From Brucella intermedia LMG 3301 (lineage in GTDB: Bacteria; Pseudomonadota; Alphaproteobacteria; Rhizobiales; Rhizobiaceae): a stretch of DNA of 64,000 nucleotides. The stretch is taken from NCBI RefSeq assembly GCF_000182645.1, contig NZ_ACQA01000002.1, positions 1,483,001 to 1,547,000 of the forward strand, read 5' to 3'. The translations under genes and the position numbers were made by a program. The notes beneath the pieces are model-generated. The model saw only the letters and a program-made list of their open reading frames with translations. It was not told the DNA's origin and did not search any database. Shown here one piece after another: positions 16,247 through 25,736 of this stretch (positions within the stretch are counted from its first letter, which is position 1; every line of letters begins with the position of its first letter).

Positions 16247-17137
16247 TTAATCTTTCATGTAAGGATCGAGAGCGTCACGCATCCCATCGCCGATGAAGTT
16301 GAATGCCAGCACCGTGATCAAAATTGCCACGCCGGGCATGATGGCAACGAGAGGAGCAGCAAAGAGATATTCCTTTCCCTTGGCAACGAGCAGGCCCCAA
16401 CTTGCTTCAGGGGGCTGCACACCAACGCCAAGGAAACTGAGACTCGATTCCCACATGATCGCTTCAGGAATGCTGAGCGAGAACAGAACGATCAGCGTAG
16501 GCACTACATTGGGAAACAGATGCCGGAACATGATCGTTGTCTTCTTCGATCCGTTGGCGCGAGCGGCCTCGATAAACTCCTTTTCTTTCAATGCCAGCGT
16601 CTGGGAACGTACAACTCGGGCTACACTTGCCCAGCCGACCAGGCTGAGAGCTATGAAGATGTTGAACAAATTCGCGCCAAGTGTGTACATCACCACCATT
16701 GCCAGCAATAGCGACGGAAAGGCGATCATCATGTCGGCAAGGCGCATGATCGTAAAATCGATCCGTCCGCCATAATAGCCGCTGACGATGCCCATGATGG
16801 CGCCGATTATCAACGATATGAAGCTCGGAACGATGCCGACCACAAGCGAAATGCGCGCACCGTAAAGTATGCGTGTTAAAACGTCCCGTCCAAAATTATC
16901 AGTGCCGAGCCAGTGTGTGAGCGATGGCGACAGGAATTGCTCGTTCATATCGACGCGATATGGATCATGAGGACTTATATAAGGTGCAAATACTGCCGTC
17001 AGCACCAGAACGACGATAATAATCAAGCCCGTCATTGCCATTCGATTGCGACGAAATATTCGAACTGTGTCGCGCAGAAAGCTGGCGCTCTCCGTTTCTT
17101 CGACATAGGCGTCGTTTGCCTGAGCGAGTTCGGTCAT
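16247..17137 (-). CDS. Peptide ABC transporter permease, DppC-like
   Basis: A 296-residue inner-membrane permease with an N-terminal OppC-type segment, about six membrane helices, and the cytoplasmic EAA loop EFIEAARANGSKKTTIMFRH that contacts the ATPases. LGTDNFGRDVLTRILYGAR is the conserved OppC/DppC block after the first helix. It overlaps the dppB-like gene by four bases (ATGA), so the two permease halves are made together. It is part of the minus-strand importer operon that starts with the binding protein at 19823. Confidence 0.9.
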   Translation of the reverse strand: MTELAQANDAYVEETESASFLRDTVRIFRRNRMAMTGLIIIVVLVLTAVFAPYISPHDPYRVDMNEQFLSPSLTHWLGTDNFGRDVLTRILYGARISLVVGIVPSFISLIIGAIMGIVSGYYGGRIDFTIMRLADMMIAFPSLLLAMVVMYTLGANLFNIFIALSLVGWASVARVVRSQTLALKEKEFIEAARANGSKKTTIMFRHLFPNVVPTLIVLFSLSIPEAIMWESSLSFLGVGVQPPEASWGLLVAKGKEYLFAAPLVAIMPGVAILITVLAFNFIGDGMRDALDPYMKD

Positions 17138-18072
17138 TTCGCCCCTCCCTTCATCTGATGGCGAATACGGGGGTCAAGAACGGAATAAAGTATGTCAGCA
17201 ACCAGATTGCCGATCAGTACCAGTACAGTGGCAAACAGAACCGACCCCTGAAGTAGAGGCATATCGCGCGCCTGAATTGCGTTAACTGATATGCGGCCAA
17301 TACCCGGAATGCCGAAAATCGCTTCCGTAATGACTGCGCCAGACAACAGTCCGGCAACTTGGATTGCCATGATTGTCACAACGGGAATAAGAGCATTTTT
17401 AACGGCATGGCGAAGGATGACGAAAATCTCGCGCAGGCCCTTTGCGCGCGCTGTTCTCACATAGTCGTTTCGCATGACTTCCAGCAGGCTTGACCGCGTC
17501 AAACGCGCGATAACGCCTGCCGAACTCCAGCCCAGCACAATAGCTGGCAGAATGACATATTTGAAGCCGTAGAAGCCCGATACCGGAAGCCATTTCAACT
17601 GCATGGCAAAAATATACTGCAACAGGAGCGCGGACCAGAAAACCGGCATCGAAACGCCCAGCAGCGAGAAACCCATGAAAAAATGATCGAGCGCTGAATC
17701 GCGCTTTACGGCTGACAGGATGCCGACCGGAATGCCAATCATCCATGATACGAGGGCCGCACAGGCCGCCAGATAAAGCGTGTTGGGAAACGCTTGAAGG
17801 ATCAGGGTCGTGACATCGCGATTGAGCTTTATGGAAACACCCAGGTCGCCTTGAACCGCAGCGAACAGAAACCGGAAGTAACGAGTGATCAGTGGATCAT
17901 CAAGATGCATCTGAGCTCGCACGCGCTCTATAACTTCAGCGCTGGCATGCTCTTTCATCAGCAAGGCGATTGGATCGCCTGGAATGATATTCATCATGAT
18001 GAAGAGCAGTACGGTCACGCCGATCAAGACGGGAATGGAGACCGCAATACGCTTAATCAGAAAGGTCAGCAT
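17134..18072 (-). CDS. Peptide ABC transporter permease, DppB-like
   Basis: A 312-residue permease starting MLTFLIKRIAVSIPVLIG, the standard DppB opening with the first helix, and containing IPGDP, GIPVGILSAVKR and the EAA loop DYVRTARAKGLREIFVILRH. The ATG at 18072 is preferred to an upstream ATG at 18165, because the extra 31 residues have no match to the family and would overlap the intercistronic hairpin region. The gene lies 164 bases after the binding-protein stop, with a strong hairpin at 18203-18227 between them that should reduce permease expression relative to the binding protein. Confidence 0.88.
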   Translation of the reverse strand: MLTFLIKRIAVSIPVLIGVTVLLFIMMNIIPGDPIALLMKEHASAEVIERVRAQMHLDDPLITRYFRFLFAAVQGDLGVSIKLNRDVTTLILQAFPNTLYLAACAALVSWMIGIPVGILSAVKRDSALDHFFMGFSLLGVSMPVFWSALLLQYIFAMQLKWLPVSGFYGFKYVILPAIVLGWSSAGVIARLTRSSLLEVMRNDYVRTARAKGLREIFVILRHAVKNALIPVVTIMAIQVAGLLSGAVITEAIFGIPGIGRISVNAIQARDMPLLQGSVLFATVLVLIGNLVADILYSVLDPRIRHQMKGGAK

Positions 18073-18202
18073 TGCGTGGAGGCTTTCATCTGTATGGCTA
18101 AGATAACGCCGCACGAGCATTATCTTCGGCTGACATGAATTGACGAGCTGGAGCTGGCTCATCAATTCATGCTGGGATGGAGCTGTAAGAATGGAAGTAT
18201 GA

Positions 18203-18227
18203 CCGAGGAGTAGGCATGACTCCTCGG
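18203..18227 (-). terminator. Intercistronic hairpin after the binding-protein gene
   Basis: CCGAGGAGT and ACTCCTCGG form a 9-bp GC-rich stem with a 7-base loop, ten bases beyond the binding-protein stop on the minus strand. No long T-run follows. In importer operons such hairpins usually stabilise the binding-protein message or act as partial terminators, giving an excess of the binding protein. Confidence 0.6.
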
Positions 18228-18236
18228 CCAGTATGA

Positions 18237-19823
18237 TTAGTCTTCAACTTCCATCTTATAGTAGCTCATGCTTGTCCATCCGTTCCATGGGACCACAAAA
18301 TTCTTCACCCGCGGCTGTACGACAAACAGATGGTTGAGACTATACATTGGAACCCACGCAGCATCCGTCTGGACAATACGCTCGGCGAGCTTTGCATACA
18401 GTTCGCAGCGCTCGTCGGGGTTGGTCATGCTCCGGGCTTTTTCGATGCCGTCGAAAACTTCTTGATCTTCGTTATTGAAACCACGCACCGAAGTGCCGGT
18501 CTTGCTAAAGAAGGTGTAGAAGAAGTTATCCGGATCATTGAAATCGGCAGACCAGACCTGGGAATAATTGTTGATGGTGCCGCCTTTGCGCATGGCGAAA
18601 TATGCCGATTCATCAACGACTTTGATTTCAGTGTTAAAACCGGCTTCTTTCAACTGCGCCTGAACGAGCTGATTCAGGTCAACCCACTTTGACGACCAGC
18701 TGCTCACTTGAGAAAAGGCAATGTCCACCCCGTCTGGATAACCTGCTTCGGCCAGCAGTTCCTTGGCCTTTTTGGGGTTATATTCAATCGGCGTGGCCGG
18801 CTTGTAACAGGTGAGACCGCTTGGAAGAACACCATTCTCGAGCTGTCCTTCACCATAGAACATCTTGTCTAGTATTTCCTGACGGTTAATACCCATCTGG
18901 AAAGCTTTTCTCACCCGCACATCGTCAAAGGGCTTAATCTTCTGGTTGATGTGGTAATAATCCAAGCCGGCAATCGGACCCTTTCGAATCTGGTCCTTCC
19001 ATTTTTCGTTCTTCATAAAATATGGAACTTGCGTGATAGCTGAGTCCGTATCGAAAACGTCTATCTCGCCAGATTCGAACAACATACGCATGGTTTCCGC
19101 GTCGGGAACAACACGGATGAGAACGCCATCCAACTTGGAACGGCCTTTGAAATAATTCTCATTGGCTTCCATCATCTGGCTGTCGTTCAGATTATACTCT
19201 TTCAAAATGAACGGGCCGGTACCGTTAACAGTCTCAGGCGACAGACCATATTTGTCACCGAGTGGCTCGGTAAATTTGCGATTATAGATTGATGCCTGTG
19301 GACTGGCGAGCAGTGCAATGAAAGCCGAATAAGGTTGGACCAGAACAATCTTGACTGTATATTTATCAACAGCCTGCAAACCTGAGACGGACTGCGCTGA
19401 GCCATCAAGCCGTTCTTTCGCCCCTTCGACGAAGTCCAGGATATCGGTGTTCAACGCTTTGGTTGCAGGATTCAGCATGCGGTCATAGGTGAACACGACA
19501 TCGTCGGCTGTCAGTTCCTCGCCATTATGGAACATAACGCCTTTGCGCAAATGCAAAGTGTAGGTTTTCCCGTCTTCAGAGACTTCCCAGCTTTCAGCAA
19601 GCGATGGAACGATTTCCGACTGCCCGGGAGCTACCGTTTCTGCTTCCACCAGCCGGTCATATACATTCAGCGGAATTGTATAGTCATTCGTCGTCATCTG
19701 GACGTCTATGGTCCGAGGATCGTCAGAATTCGCCAAACGTAGTATCTGATCAGCGAGTGCTGGTGACATCAAAGTCAAATTGACCAATCCGGTGGCCACT
19801 AGCAATCTAGCTCTTGTAAGCAT
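18237..19823 (-). CDS. Peptide ABC transporter solute-binding protein
   Basis: A 528-residue SBP_bac_5 protein with a Sec signal peptide (MLTRARLLVATGLVNLTLM...SPALA then DQILRLA). Family landmarks are VPSLAESWEVSEDGKTYTLHLRKGVMFHNGE, read in part, plus NGTGPF and the inner hinge block FDDVRVRKAFQMGINR. It captures the cargo in the periplasm for the B-C-D-F proteins encoded behind it. It is not close enough to a named protein to fix the ligand; peptides are likely because a peptidase-like hydrolase ends the operon. The AT-rich upstream gap holds the promoter. Confidence 0.88.
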   Translation of the reverse strand: MLTRARLLVATGLVNLTLMSPALADQILRLANSDDPRTIDVQMTTNDYTIPLNVYDRLVEAETVAPGQSEIVPSLAESWEVSEDGKTYTLHLRKGVMFHNGEELTADDVVFTYDRMLNPATKALNTDILDFVEGAKERLDGSAQSVSGLQAVDKYTVKIVLVQPYSAFIALLASPQASIYNRKFTEPLGDKYGLSPETVNGTGPFILKEYNLNDSQMMEANENYFKGRSKLDGVLIRVVPDAETMRMLFESGEIDVFDTDSAITQVPYFMKNEKWKDQIRKGPIAGLDYYHINQKIKPFDDVRVRKAFQMGINRQEILDKMFYGEGQLENGVLPSGLTCYKPATPIEYNPKKAKELLAEAGYPDGVDIAFSQVSSWSSKWVDLNQLVQAQLKEAGFNTEIKVVDESAYFAMRKGGTINNYSQVWSADFNDPDNFFYTFFSKTGTSVRGFNNEDQEVFDGIEKARSMTNPDERCELYAKLAERIVQTDAAWVPMYSLNHLFVVQPRVKNFVVPWNGWTSMSYYKMEVED

Positions 19824-20578
19824 TCTATCCCCTTTTATACATTCAACCCGAATATTCGGTTGTGTTTTGTTTTTCAGGCTTTGTGGTTCATTTCCAATGT
19901 AGACTTAAATATATTGGAAAAAATAATCATAATATCCAATAATATTTGAGTTTATTTAATTCTCCTGCGTCGAATTTACTTCATTTGCAATTGAAGGCGC
20001 GACGTCGCCGACCGAAGATAGATCGATGGCCACAAATTGAAGCAACCCTTGCATCTCCTTGAGAGCACATGGCGTTGAATACAGCTGCCCTGTGCTCCGG
20101 TTTACGTAGCCAGGTATCGCTAATCACTGGTCGCAACTCTCATTTCCCCATTTTTAGTGAAAAGCATGCGGTAGGTGGGTACAAATGTAAAATCCCAAAT
20201 GGGTATGGTGTTATTCAAACCTGATATGAATCTACTAACTAAGAGACGGCCTATCTCCAAGAAAGATATGTTAGAAACAGCAGTGGATGGTTAGCCTTAA
20301 GCATTCTGTTCTCAGGCTCAGCGGACCCCGTTAAATTACAGAGTATCCGCGAGCCGTTCGAGCAGGAATGAGGGAGTTCAATCCCTGAGGAAAAACTCTT
20401 CGCGCTCAATAAGGGTTCAATATGAAGCATGACGATCGGCGTTCCCACTGTGGAAGTCGCGCCTGATATCGGCTGGCGCTGCAAGTCTTACATTGCGTTG
20501 ATTGGCAACCTTATGAAACAGCCGGCGGAGTACAGCCCGCTTGGCAGGCTGAGGGTAGCAGCGCCGCCAAGCTTGCAC
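19824..20578. other. 755-base gap with AT-rich control region; no recognisable gene
   Basis: The part next to the binding-protein gene holds a perfect 12-bp palindrome CCGAATATTCGG (19848-19859), then an AT-rich stretch with TATTGGA and TCCAATA as inverted arms 16 bases apart (about 19912-19941), a plausible promoter-operator region for the minus-strand operon. The remainder, to 20578, has short open stretches on both strands, including one of about 54 codons on the minus strand ending at 19956. None shows a domain I recognise, and the frames are interrupted. It may be decayed coding sequence left between two importer clusters. Confidence 0.4.
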
Positions 20579-21526
20579 TTAAGATTGGCGCACGTAATGC
20601 GTTGGACTGATCTGGTTCATTGGTAGATGAATTGGCACAAAATCCGGCGCCCTTACGGCACTCGGAATTTCATCCGACATAGGTTCGCGGCCGATTGGAC
20701 GCCGTGCGGGGTCGGCAACAGGAACGGTCGAAAGCAGCTTCTTGGTATACGGGTGCTGAGGATTGTTAAAGACCGAGCGGCGATCTCCGATTTCCACGAT
20801 CTCGCCCAGATACATGACTGCAACCCGATGTGCGATGCGTTCGACGACAGCCATATCATGGCTGATAAACAAGATTGCGATACCGATATCCCGTTGAAGG
20901 TCCATCAGCAGATTGATGACTTGCGCCTGAATTGTCACGTCAAGTGAAGCAACAGCTTCGTCCGCGATGATCAGGCGCGGATTGAGCGCCAGTGCGCGAG
21001 CAATACAGATACGCTGGCGCTGACCACCGGAAAAGGCGTGCGGGTAGCGGTCAAGGTGGTCAGCCGGGAGGTTGACCCTGGCGAGCAGATCAACAGCCCG
21101 TTCCCGCAGTTGTTTTGTTCGTCCTGCCCGATGGACACGCATGGGATCAATCAAGGCCTGTTCTATAGTCATGCGCGGGTTGAGCGATGAGAACGGATCC
21201 TGAAATACCATCTGTGCTTCGCGACGAAATCGTGTGAGCGCCGCTTTGGATGCGCCGATGAGTTCGGTTCCATCATACCGGATCGAACCGGACTGCGGTT
21301 TGTCCAGTTGCATGATGCTCCGTGCCACCGTGGACTTGCCGCAACCGGATTCGCCCACCAGCGCCAAGGTTTCGCCGGGGAAGATATCAAAGGAAACACT
21401 CTCGACCGCATGGACACGGCCGGTAGTACGTCCCAAAAGGCCGCCCTTGAGCTCAAAGCGTGTAATGAGGTTACGAACTTCAACAAGAGGAGCTTTAGCA
21501 ATATTTTGCATGGCAGCATCATTCAT
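20579..21526 (-). CDS. Peptide ABC transporter ATPase, DppF-like (second importer)
   Basis: A 315-residue ATPase with Walker A GESGCGKST, signature FSGGQRQR and Walker B LIIADEAVASLD. The C-terminus (SDEIPSAV...ISPTHYV) is of the cysteine-free type found in one branch of the DppF family, so it does not look truncated. Its ATG overlaps the stop of the dppD-like gene by four bases. The two ATPases are on the minus strand, while the binding protein and permeases that they probably serve are on the plus strand from 23737, with a LysR gene between. This split arrangement is unusual but all five subunits are present. Confidence 0.88.
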   Translation of the reverse strand: MNDAAMQNIAKAPLVEVRNLITRFELKGGLLGRTTGRVHAVESVSFDIFPGETLALVGESGCGKSTVARSIMQLDKPQSGSIRYDGTELIGASKAALTRFRREAQMVFQDPFSSLNPRMTIEQALIDPMRVHRAGRTKQLRERAVDLLARVNLPADHLDRYPHAFSGGQRQRICIARALALNPRLIIADEAVASLDVTIQAQVINLLMDLQRDIGIAILFISHDMAVVERIAHRVAVMYLGEIVEIGDRRSVFNNPQHPYTKKLLSTVPVADPARRPIGREPMSDEIPSAVRAPDFVPIHLPMNQISPTHYVRQS

Positions 21527-22488
21527 TGCGCCACCTCCGTCAGAACCAGATCTGGCTCGTAAACAAGGAGAGGAAATTTTTCAGGTCCGTCCTTATCTGC
21601 CATGCTGCCAAGCCGCGGGACAGCCGAGATCAATGCTTGTGTATACCGATGCCGCGGATTGTTGAATATCTCGTCGACAGGTCCGGTCTCAACTATCTCC
21701 CCCTTGAGCATCACACACACGCGATCCGCGATTTCTGCAACAACGCCCATGTCGTGGGTGATGAACAGAACTGCCATACCGATTTCCCGTTGCAGCGCTC
21801 GCACCAGATCCAGTATTTGAGCCTGGATAGTAACGTCCAGCGCCGTCGTGGGCTCGTCGAGGATCATCAACGACGGCCGACATGCCAGAGCCATCGCGAT
21901 CATCACCCGTTGGCGCATACCGCCAGAAAGTTGATGCGGATATTGGTCCAGCCGCCGCTCGGCATCGGGCACACGGACAAGTTTTAGAACATTTAGCGCT
22001 ATCTGCCTTGCATCATTTGGCGTTTTTTTCTGGTGCCTGATAACGGCTTCCGCAATCTGATCCCCGACGGTGAAGACGGGGTTCAGGCTAGACATAGGAT
22101 CCTGAAAGACGATTGAGAGTTCAAAGCCGCGCAGCCCCTCGACACGCCTTTCGGAAAGTTTTACCAGATCTGCAATCGAACCGTCCTTCAGCCGCATCAG
22201 GATTTGGCCATCAGTAATCCTCGCACCATCAAATTCAGTCAGGCGCATTACCGTCATCGCCGTCACGGATTTCCCCGAGCCGGATTCTCCCACCAGCGCG
22301 AGGGTTTCTCCATGCCCGATCTGAAACGATACTTTGCGCACGGCGCGCACGGGCTTTGCAGCGTTCGGGGCGAAACACACTTCGAGATTTTCAACGGACA
22401 GGATGATGTTGTCGGGAAGGGCTAAACTACTTGTCGATATCCTGGTCAAACTGGTTCCCCTTGCGATTGGCCCGCTTTTTGGGAACAT
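21523..22488 (-). CDS. Peptide ABC transporter ATPase, DppD-like (second importer)
   Basis: A 321-residue ATPase with Walker [10 protein letters not shown], signature LSGGMRQR and Walker [13 protein letters not shown], and a switch His in ITHDMG. The first 30 residues before the ATPase domain ([11 protein letters not shown]...) are longer than usual. It is the first gene of a two-gene unit with the dppF-like ATPase. The LysR gene at 22672-23619 lies upstream on the same strand, so the three may share a transcript. The C-terminal tail lacks the oligo_HPY cysteines and ends soon after the Walker B-switch region and [11 protein letters not shown]. Confidence 0.88.
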   Translation of the reverse strand: MFPKSGPIARGTSLTRISTSSLALPDNIILSVENLEVCFAPNAAKPVRAVRKVSFQIGHGETLALVGESGSGKSVTAMTVMRLTEFDGARITDGQILMRLKDGSIADLVKLSERRVEGLRGFELSIVFQDPMSSLNPVFTVGDQIAEAVIRHQKKTPNDARQIALNVLKLVRVPDAERRLDQYPHQLSGGMRQRVMIAMALACRPSLMILDEPTTALDVTIQAQILDLVRALQREIGMAVLFITHDMGVVAEIADRVCVMLKGEIVETGPVDEIFNNPRHRYTQALISAVPRLGSMADKDGPEKFPLLVYEPDLVLTEVAQ

Positions 22489-22671
22489 CTAATGCTTTGT
22501 CCAAAGCTCGTGTCAACATACCGTCTTCGTAACAAATGGCTTGCCGCGGGGACAAACAGCTGGCGGGAAGAGACCAACCATGCCTATTCAATCAAAAAAT
22601 CCGGCCGAGAGTGCTTCTGAAAAAGGTTATGCAAACTTTGCATTACCCTCTCTGTTTTCGCATGGACACTC

Positions 22672-23619
22672 TCAGCGCAGCTTAAGTGCGGGATCGATTA
22701 GGCTGCGCGCGCGGCTCTGGTTTTCTGCGAGATATTTCCAGAATGCCTCTGCATCCCGGTCTTTCGCGCCAGCGCGCCGGAAGATTCGAATTTCTATCTC
22801 CAAGGACATTTGCTGGCCGCCGATTTGAGTCAATTCGTTCTGGCTGATCGATTTCTGCACACATATCTGGGGCAACCACGCGATCCCTTGACCGGCGATA
22901 GCCATTTGTTTGAGGCCCTCCGCAAGCGAGGATTGATACACGGTGCTGAGGTTGAGCGGACGTCGCCAGCGTGACTGGATGAGAGAAATGAGCTTTCCCA
23001 GATAGCCGTCATTCCATGAATAGGAAAGGTAAGGAATTCTTTCGCCCTCAACCGTGTCCAGATCGTAAAGAGGTTTGCCTGCTGCATCAGTTCCCGAGAC
23101 GAGGATGAGACGATCTTTTCCAATCTGCAAAGATTCGAACGGCCCCGCTTCGAGAACGGGTGGCCCATCAGGGTGGTCATAAGTAATCGCGAAGTTACAT
23201 TTTCCAGAAGACAGGTGTTCAATACATTCGAGAAAATCACCCGTGTGCATACTGCAGCGAACAGGGGAACTCGGAAATCCGGAACCGCTGATCCAGTTCG
23301 GGAAGAAGTAGATCGCCAGTGTGTGCAGGGCGGCGAATGTAAGAAGCTGCGAATTGGCGCCCGCAACATTGTGGCAATCGGTGCGAAGACGGTACATGTC
23401 TCTAACGAGTTCCTGACAGCGCGGTACGAACATGTTACCAGCACTTGTCAAATGCACCGGATAGGTACTTCGATCAAGAAGATCTGCGCCGACCCATGAC
23501 TCCAGCGACCTGATGCGCCGACTGAACGCTGGCTGCGAAATATTTCGCGATGCAGCAGCCGTGGAGAAATTCCGCGTCGCAACAATTTCCAGGAAGTCCT
23601 CGAGCCAAGCTAGCTCCAT
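22672..23619 (-). CDS. LysR-family transcriptional regulator
   Basis: A 315-residue LysR-type regulator with an N-terminal winged helix (FLEIVATRNFSTAAASRNISQPAFSRRIRSLE) read in parts, and an effector domain. ATG at 23619 is chosen because GAGG lies five bases upstream; the longer start at 23643 has no ribosome binding site. It is divergent from the binding-protein gene at 23737, with a 7-bp imperfect inverted repeat GCATTGG-ACA-CCGATGC at 23660-23676 in the gap, a possible operator. It probably controls the second peptide importer. The inducer is unknown. Confidence 0.82.
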   Translation of the reverse strand: MELAWLEDFLEIVATRNFSTAAASRNISQPAFSRRIRSLESWVGADLLDRSTYPVHLTSAGNMFVPRCQELVRDMYRLRTDCHNVAGANSQLLTFAALHTLAIYFFPNWISGSGFPSSPVRCSMHTGDFLECIEHLSSGKCNFAITYDHPDGPPVLEAGPFESLQIGKDRLILVSGTDAAGKPLYDLDTVEGERIPYLSYSWNDGYLGKLISLIQSRWRRPLNLSTVYQSSLAEGLKQMAIAGQGIAWLPQICVQKSISQNELTQIGGQQMSLEIEIRIFRRAGAKDRDAEAFWKYLAENQSRARSLIDPALKLR

Positions 23620-23659
23620 AACGACCTCATGCGTTATTTGCATAATTCATTCTAACTAC

Positions 23660-23676
23660 GCATTGGACACCGATGC
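23660..23676. promoter_or_regulatory. Imperfect inverted repeat in the divergent lysR / binding-protein gap
   Basis: GCATTGG and CCGATGC match as inverted arms at six of seven positions with a three-base spacer. It lies about 40 bases from the LysR start and 60 bases from the binding-protein start. It is a candidate regulator site but is short and unsupported by a second copy. Confidence 0.3.
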
Positions 23677-23736
23677 AAGTGTGCTCCTAGCTTAAATTCA
23701 AAAGAAGACTGCAAGACCAAATAGGGGAACATATCC

Positions 23737-25662
23737 ATGAAACGTGCTTTGGCTCTGGCCCTTTCCTGTGGCCTTGGCCTGGCGGTGGCGCCTGCTGTCG
23801 CGCAGACCAAGAATCCAGGAACATTTGTCTTTCTTTGGACTGACGATATTCAGTCCTTCGATCCGGCCTATATTGCAAATACGCCCAGTTCCTACGGCGT
23901 GCTGAACGTCTATAGTCGCCTTCTCAATTATAACGGTTCACAGATTTCGGAATTTGTGCCCGCCCTTTCCAGCGAGGTGCCGACGCTGGAAAACGGACTT
24001 ATAAAACAGGGCAGTGACGGATCGATCAGCTATACGTTTCCCATCCGCAAGGACGTCCACGCTCACAAAGTAGGGATTAAGGGTAGCGACGGTAAGATAA
24101 CCTGGCAAAACTACGACGGTTTGGCGGGTGACCAGAAGGCGAAGATAGAACCTGGATATGGCCAGATCACACCTGAAGACGTGCGATACTCGCTGTTGCG
24201 GGCTATTCTCATGGGTCAATCATGGATGTCGAACGCCATCACCGAGGTGGTAACAGCCGGGAAATATCCGGATGTCACGAAGTGGGTCGAGACCGAGGCA
24301 AATGTCAAGGATATCAAAGACGCCGATCCTCAAGCCCTCCGCAATGTTTATGACCAGCTTGCATCACAAATTACCGTCGAAGGGGACAATGTCGTCCTGA
24401 AACTTCCGAAATCCTTCCCGGCTACGCTCGGTGTTCTGGCTCTCCCTTTCGGTGCTTCCATTGTTGACAAGGAATGGGTTGCTTCGGTCGGCGGGTGGGA
24501 TGGCAATGGTGATACGTGGATAAAATATTATCGTCCCGAGCTTGGCGACGACCCGTTGTTTGCCCAGGAAAACGGTACCGGGCCTTTCATGCTCGAAGAA
24601 TGGGATCGTACTGATCGCCGCATCACGCTCAAGCGGTTCGATAATTACTTCATGGGACCAGCAAAGCTCGAGCGCGTGGTCATGCGCACGGTGCCGGAAT
24701 GGACGACACGACGCCTGCAACTCCTTTCGGGGGACGCCGATTTCGTCACGGCTCCCGTTGAATTTCTTGATGAACTCGGCAAGACCGAGGGTGTCAAGGT
24801 TGTTGACGGACTGCCTAAGGTTTTCAGTCGCGGACTTTATTTTGCGTGGCCTTTGGATGACGCGGACAATCCCGCACTCGGCAGCGGCAAGCTTGACGGA
24901 AACGGTATTCCGCCGGATTTCTTCGCCGACATTGATGTGCGCAAAGGTTTCAACTACGCACAGAACTATGATGCGCTTATCAAACAGGTTCTTCTGAACA
25001 AGACCGTCCAGTCGCGTGGCCCGACCGTGCGCGGCATCATGGGCTATCGTGACGATTCTCCTATCTATAGCTACGATCCGAAGAAGGCCGCAGAACATTT
25101 CAAGAAGGCTTTCGGCGGCAAGCTCTGGGAAACAGGCTTTACCTTCACGGCCTATGTACAGGAAGGCACGCCGCAGGGTACAGCCGCATTGTCTGCACTG
25201 CAGCAGGGTTTGCAGCGCATCAATCCCAAGTTCAAGATGAAGATCCAGTCGCTGCCTTGGGCATCGATTTCGGACAAGCTCAATAATCGCGAAAAGCCGG
25301 CGTCTCCGCTGACCTATATGGGCTGGGGCCCAGACTATTCCGATCCAGGTGGTCCGCTCGGTGCAGCAACTTACTATCTTTCACCAACAGGTCTCGTTGG
25401 CGGCATGCTCGGCGATGGTTATCGGGGGCTGATGGCCGAAAAATTCAAACCCTTGCTGGACGAGGCTTGGGCTTCCTCTGACCCTGCCGTTCGCGAACCA
25501 ATCTATGCAAAACTGCAGACGATGTCTCACGACTACGCAACCACCCAGTTCCTCTGGGAAGATTTCGGCTACATCGTTACCCGGAGTAATATCGACGGTT
25601 ACGTACATAACATGATCCTCTACGGTGCCTGGGATTTTTACCCGGTGACCAAGGCTGACTGA
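23737..25662 (+). CDS. Peptide ABC transporter solute-binding protein (long type)
   Basis: A 641-residue SBP_bac_5 protein, about 100 residues longer than typical DppA. Signal peptide MKRALALALSCGLGLAVAP ending at VAQ. Landmarks are WTDDIQSFDPAYIANTPSS, ITPEDVRYSLLRA, ENGTGPFMLEEW and FADIDVRKGFNYAQN. The length comes from inserts after the first lobe, around KGSDGKITWQNYDGLAG and EVVTAGKYPD. It is first in a plus-strand operon with two permeases, a serine hydrolase and an M55 D-aminopeptidase, so the expected cargo is a peptide with D-residues. ATG at 23737 has AGGGGAA upstream. The ATPases are on the opposite strand. Confidence 0.88.
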   Translation: MKRALALALSCGLGLAVAPAVAQTKNPGTFVFLWTDDIQSFDPAYIANTPSSYGVLNVYSRLLNYNGSQISEFVPALSSEVPTLENGLIKQGSDGSISYTFPIRKDVHAHKVGIKGSDGKITWQNYDGLAGDQKAKIEPGYGQITPEDVRYSLLRAILMGQSWMSNAITEVVTAGKYPDVTKWVETEANVKDIKDADPQALRNVYDQLASQITVEGDNVVLKLPKSFPATLGVLALPFGASIVDKEWVASVGGWDGNGDTWIKYYRPELGDDPLFAQENGTGPFMLEEWDRTDRRITLKRFDNYFMGPAKLERVVMRTVPEWTTRRLQLLSGDADFVTAPVEFLDELGKTEGVKVVDGLPKVFSRGLYFAWPLDDADNPALGSGKLDGNGIPPDFFADIDVRKGFNYAQNYDALIKQVLLNKTVQSRGPTVRGIMGYRDDSPIYSYDPKKAAEHFKKAFGGKLWETGFTFTAYVQEGTPQGTAALSALQQGLQRINPKFKMKIQSLPWASISDKLNNREKPASPLTYMGWGPDYSDPGGPLGAATYYLSPTGLVGGMLGDGYRGLMAEKFKPLLDEAWASSDPAVREPIYAKLQTMSHDYATTQFLWEDFGYIVTRSNIDGYVHNMILYGAWDFYPVTKAD

Positions 25663-25678
25663 GCCCTTGCTGAAACGT

Positions 25679-25701
25679 GCCGGGCGATACGATCGCCCGG
25701 C
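25679..25701 (+). terminator. Intercistronic hairpin between binding protein and permease
   Basis: GCCGGGCGAT and ATCGCCCGGC form a perfect 10-bp stem with loop ACG, followed by TCTTTTC. This is a credible partial intrinsic terminator or message stabiliser, 16 bases after the binding-protein stop and 35 bases before the permease start. Confidence 0.7.
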
Positions 25702-25736
25702 TCTTTTCCCCAACTCCAAGCGAAACGGATTCTGGT

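Noticed and set aside
20579..21526. Truncated DppF because the cysteine tail is missing
   Set aside because: The SDEIPS...SPTHYV ending is a known alternative tail in the family, so the protein is probably complete.
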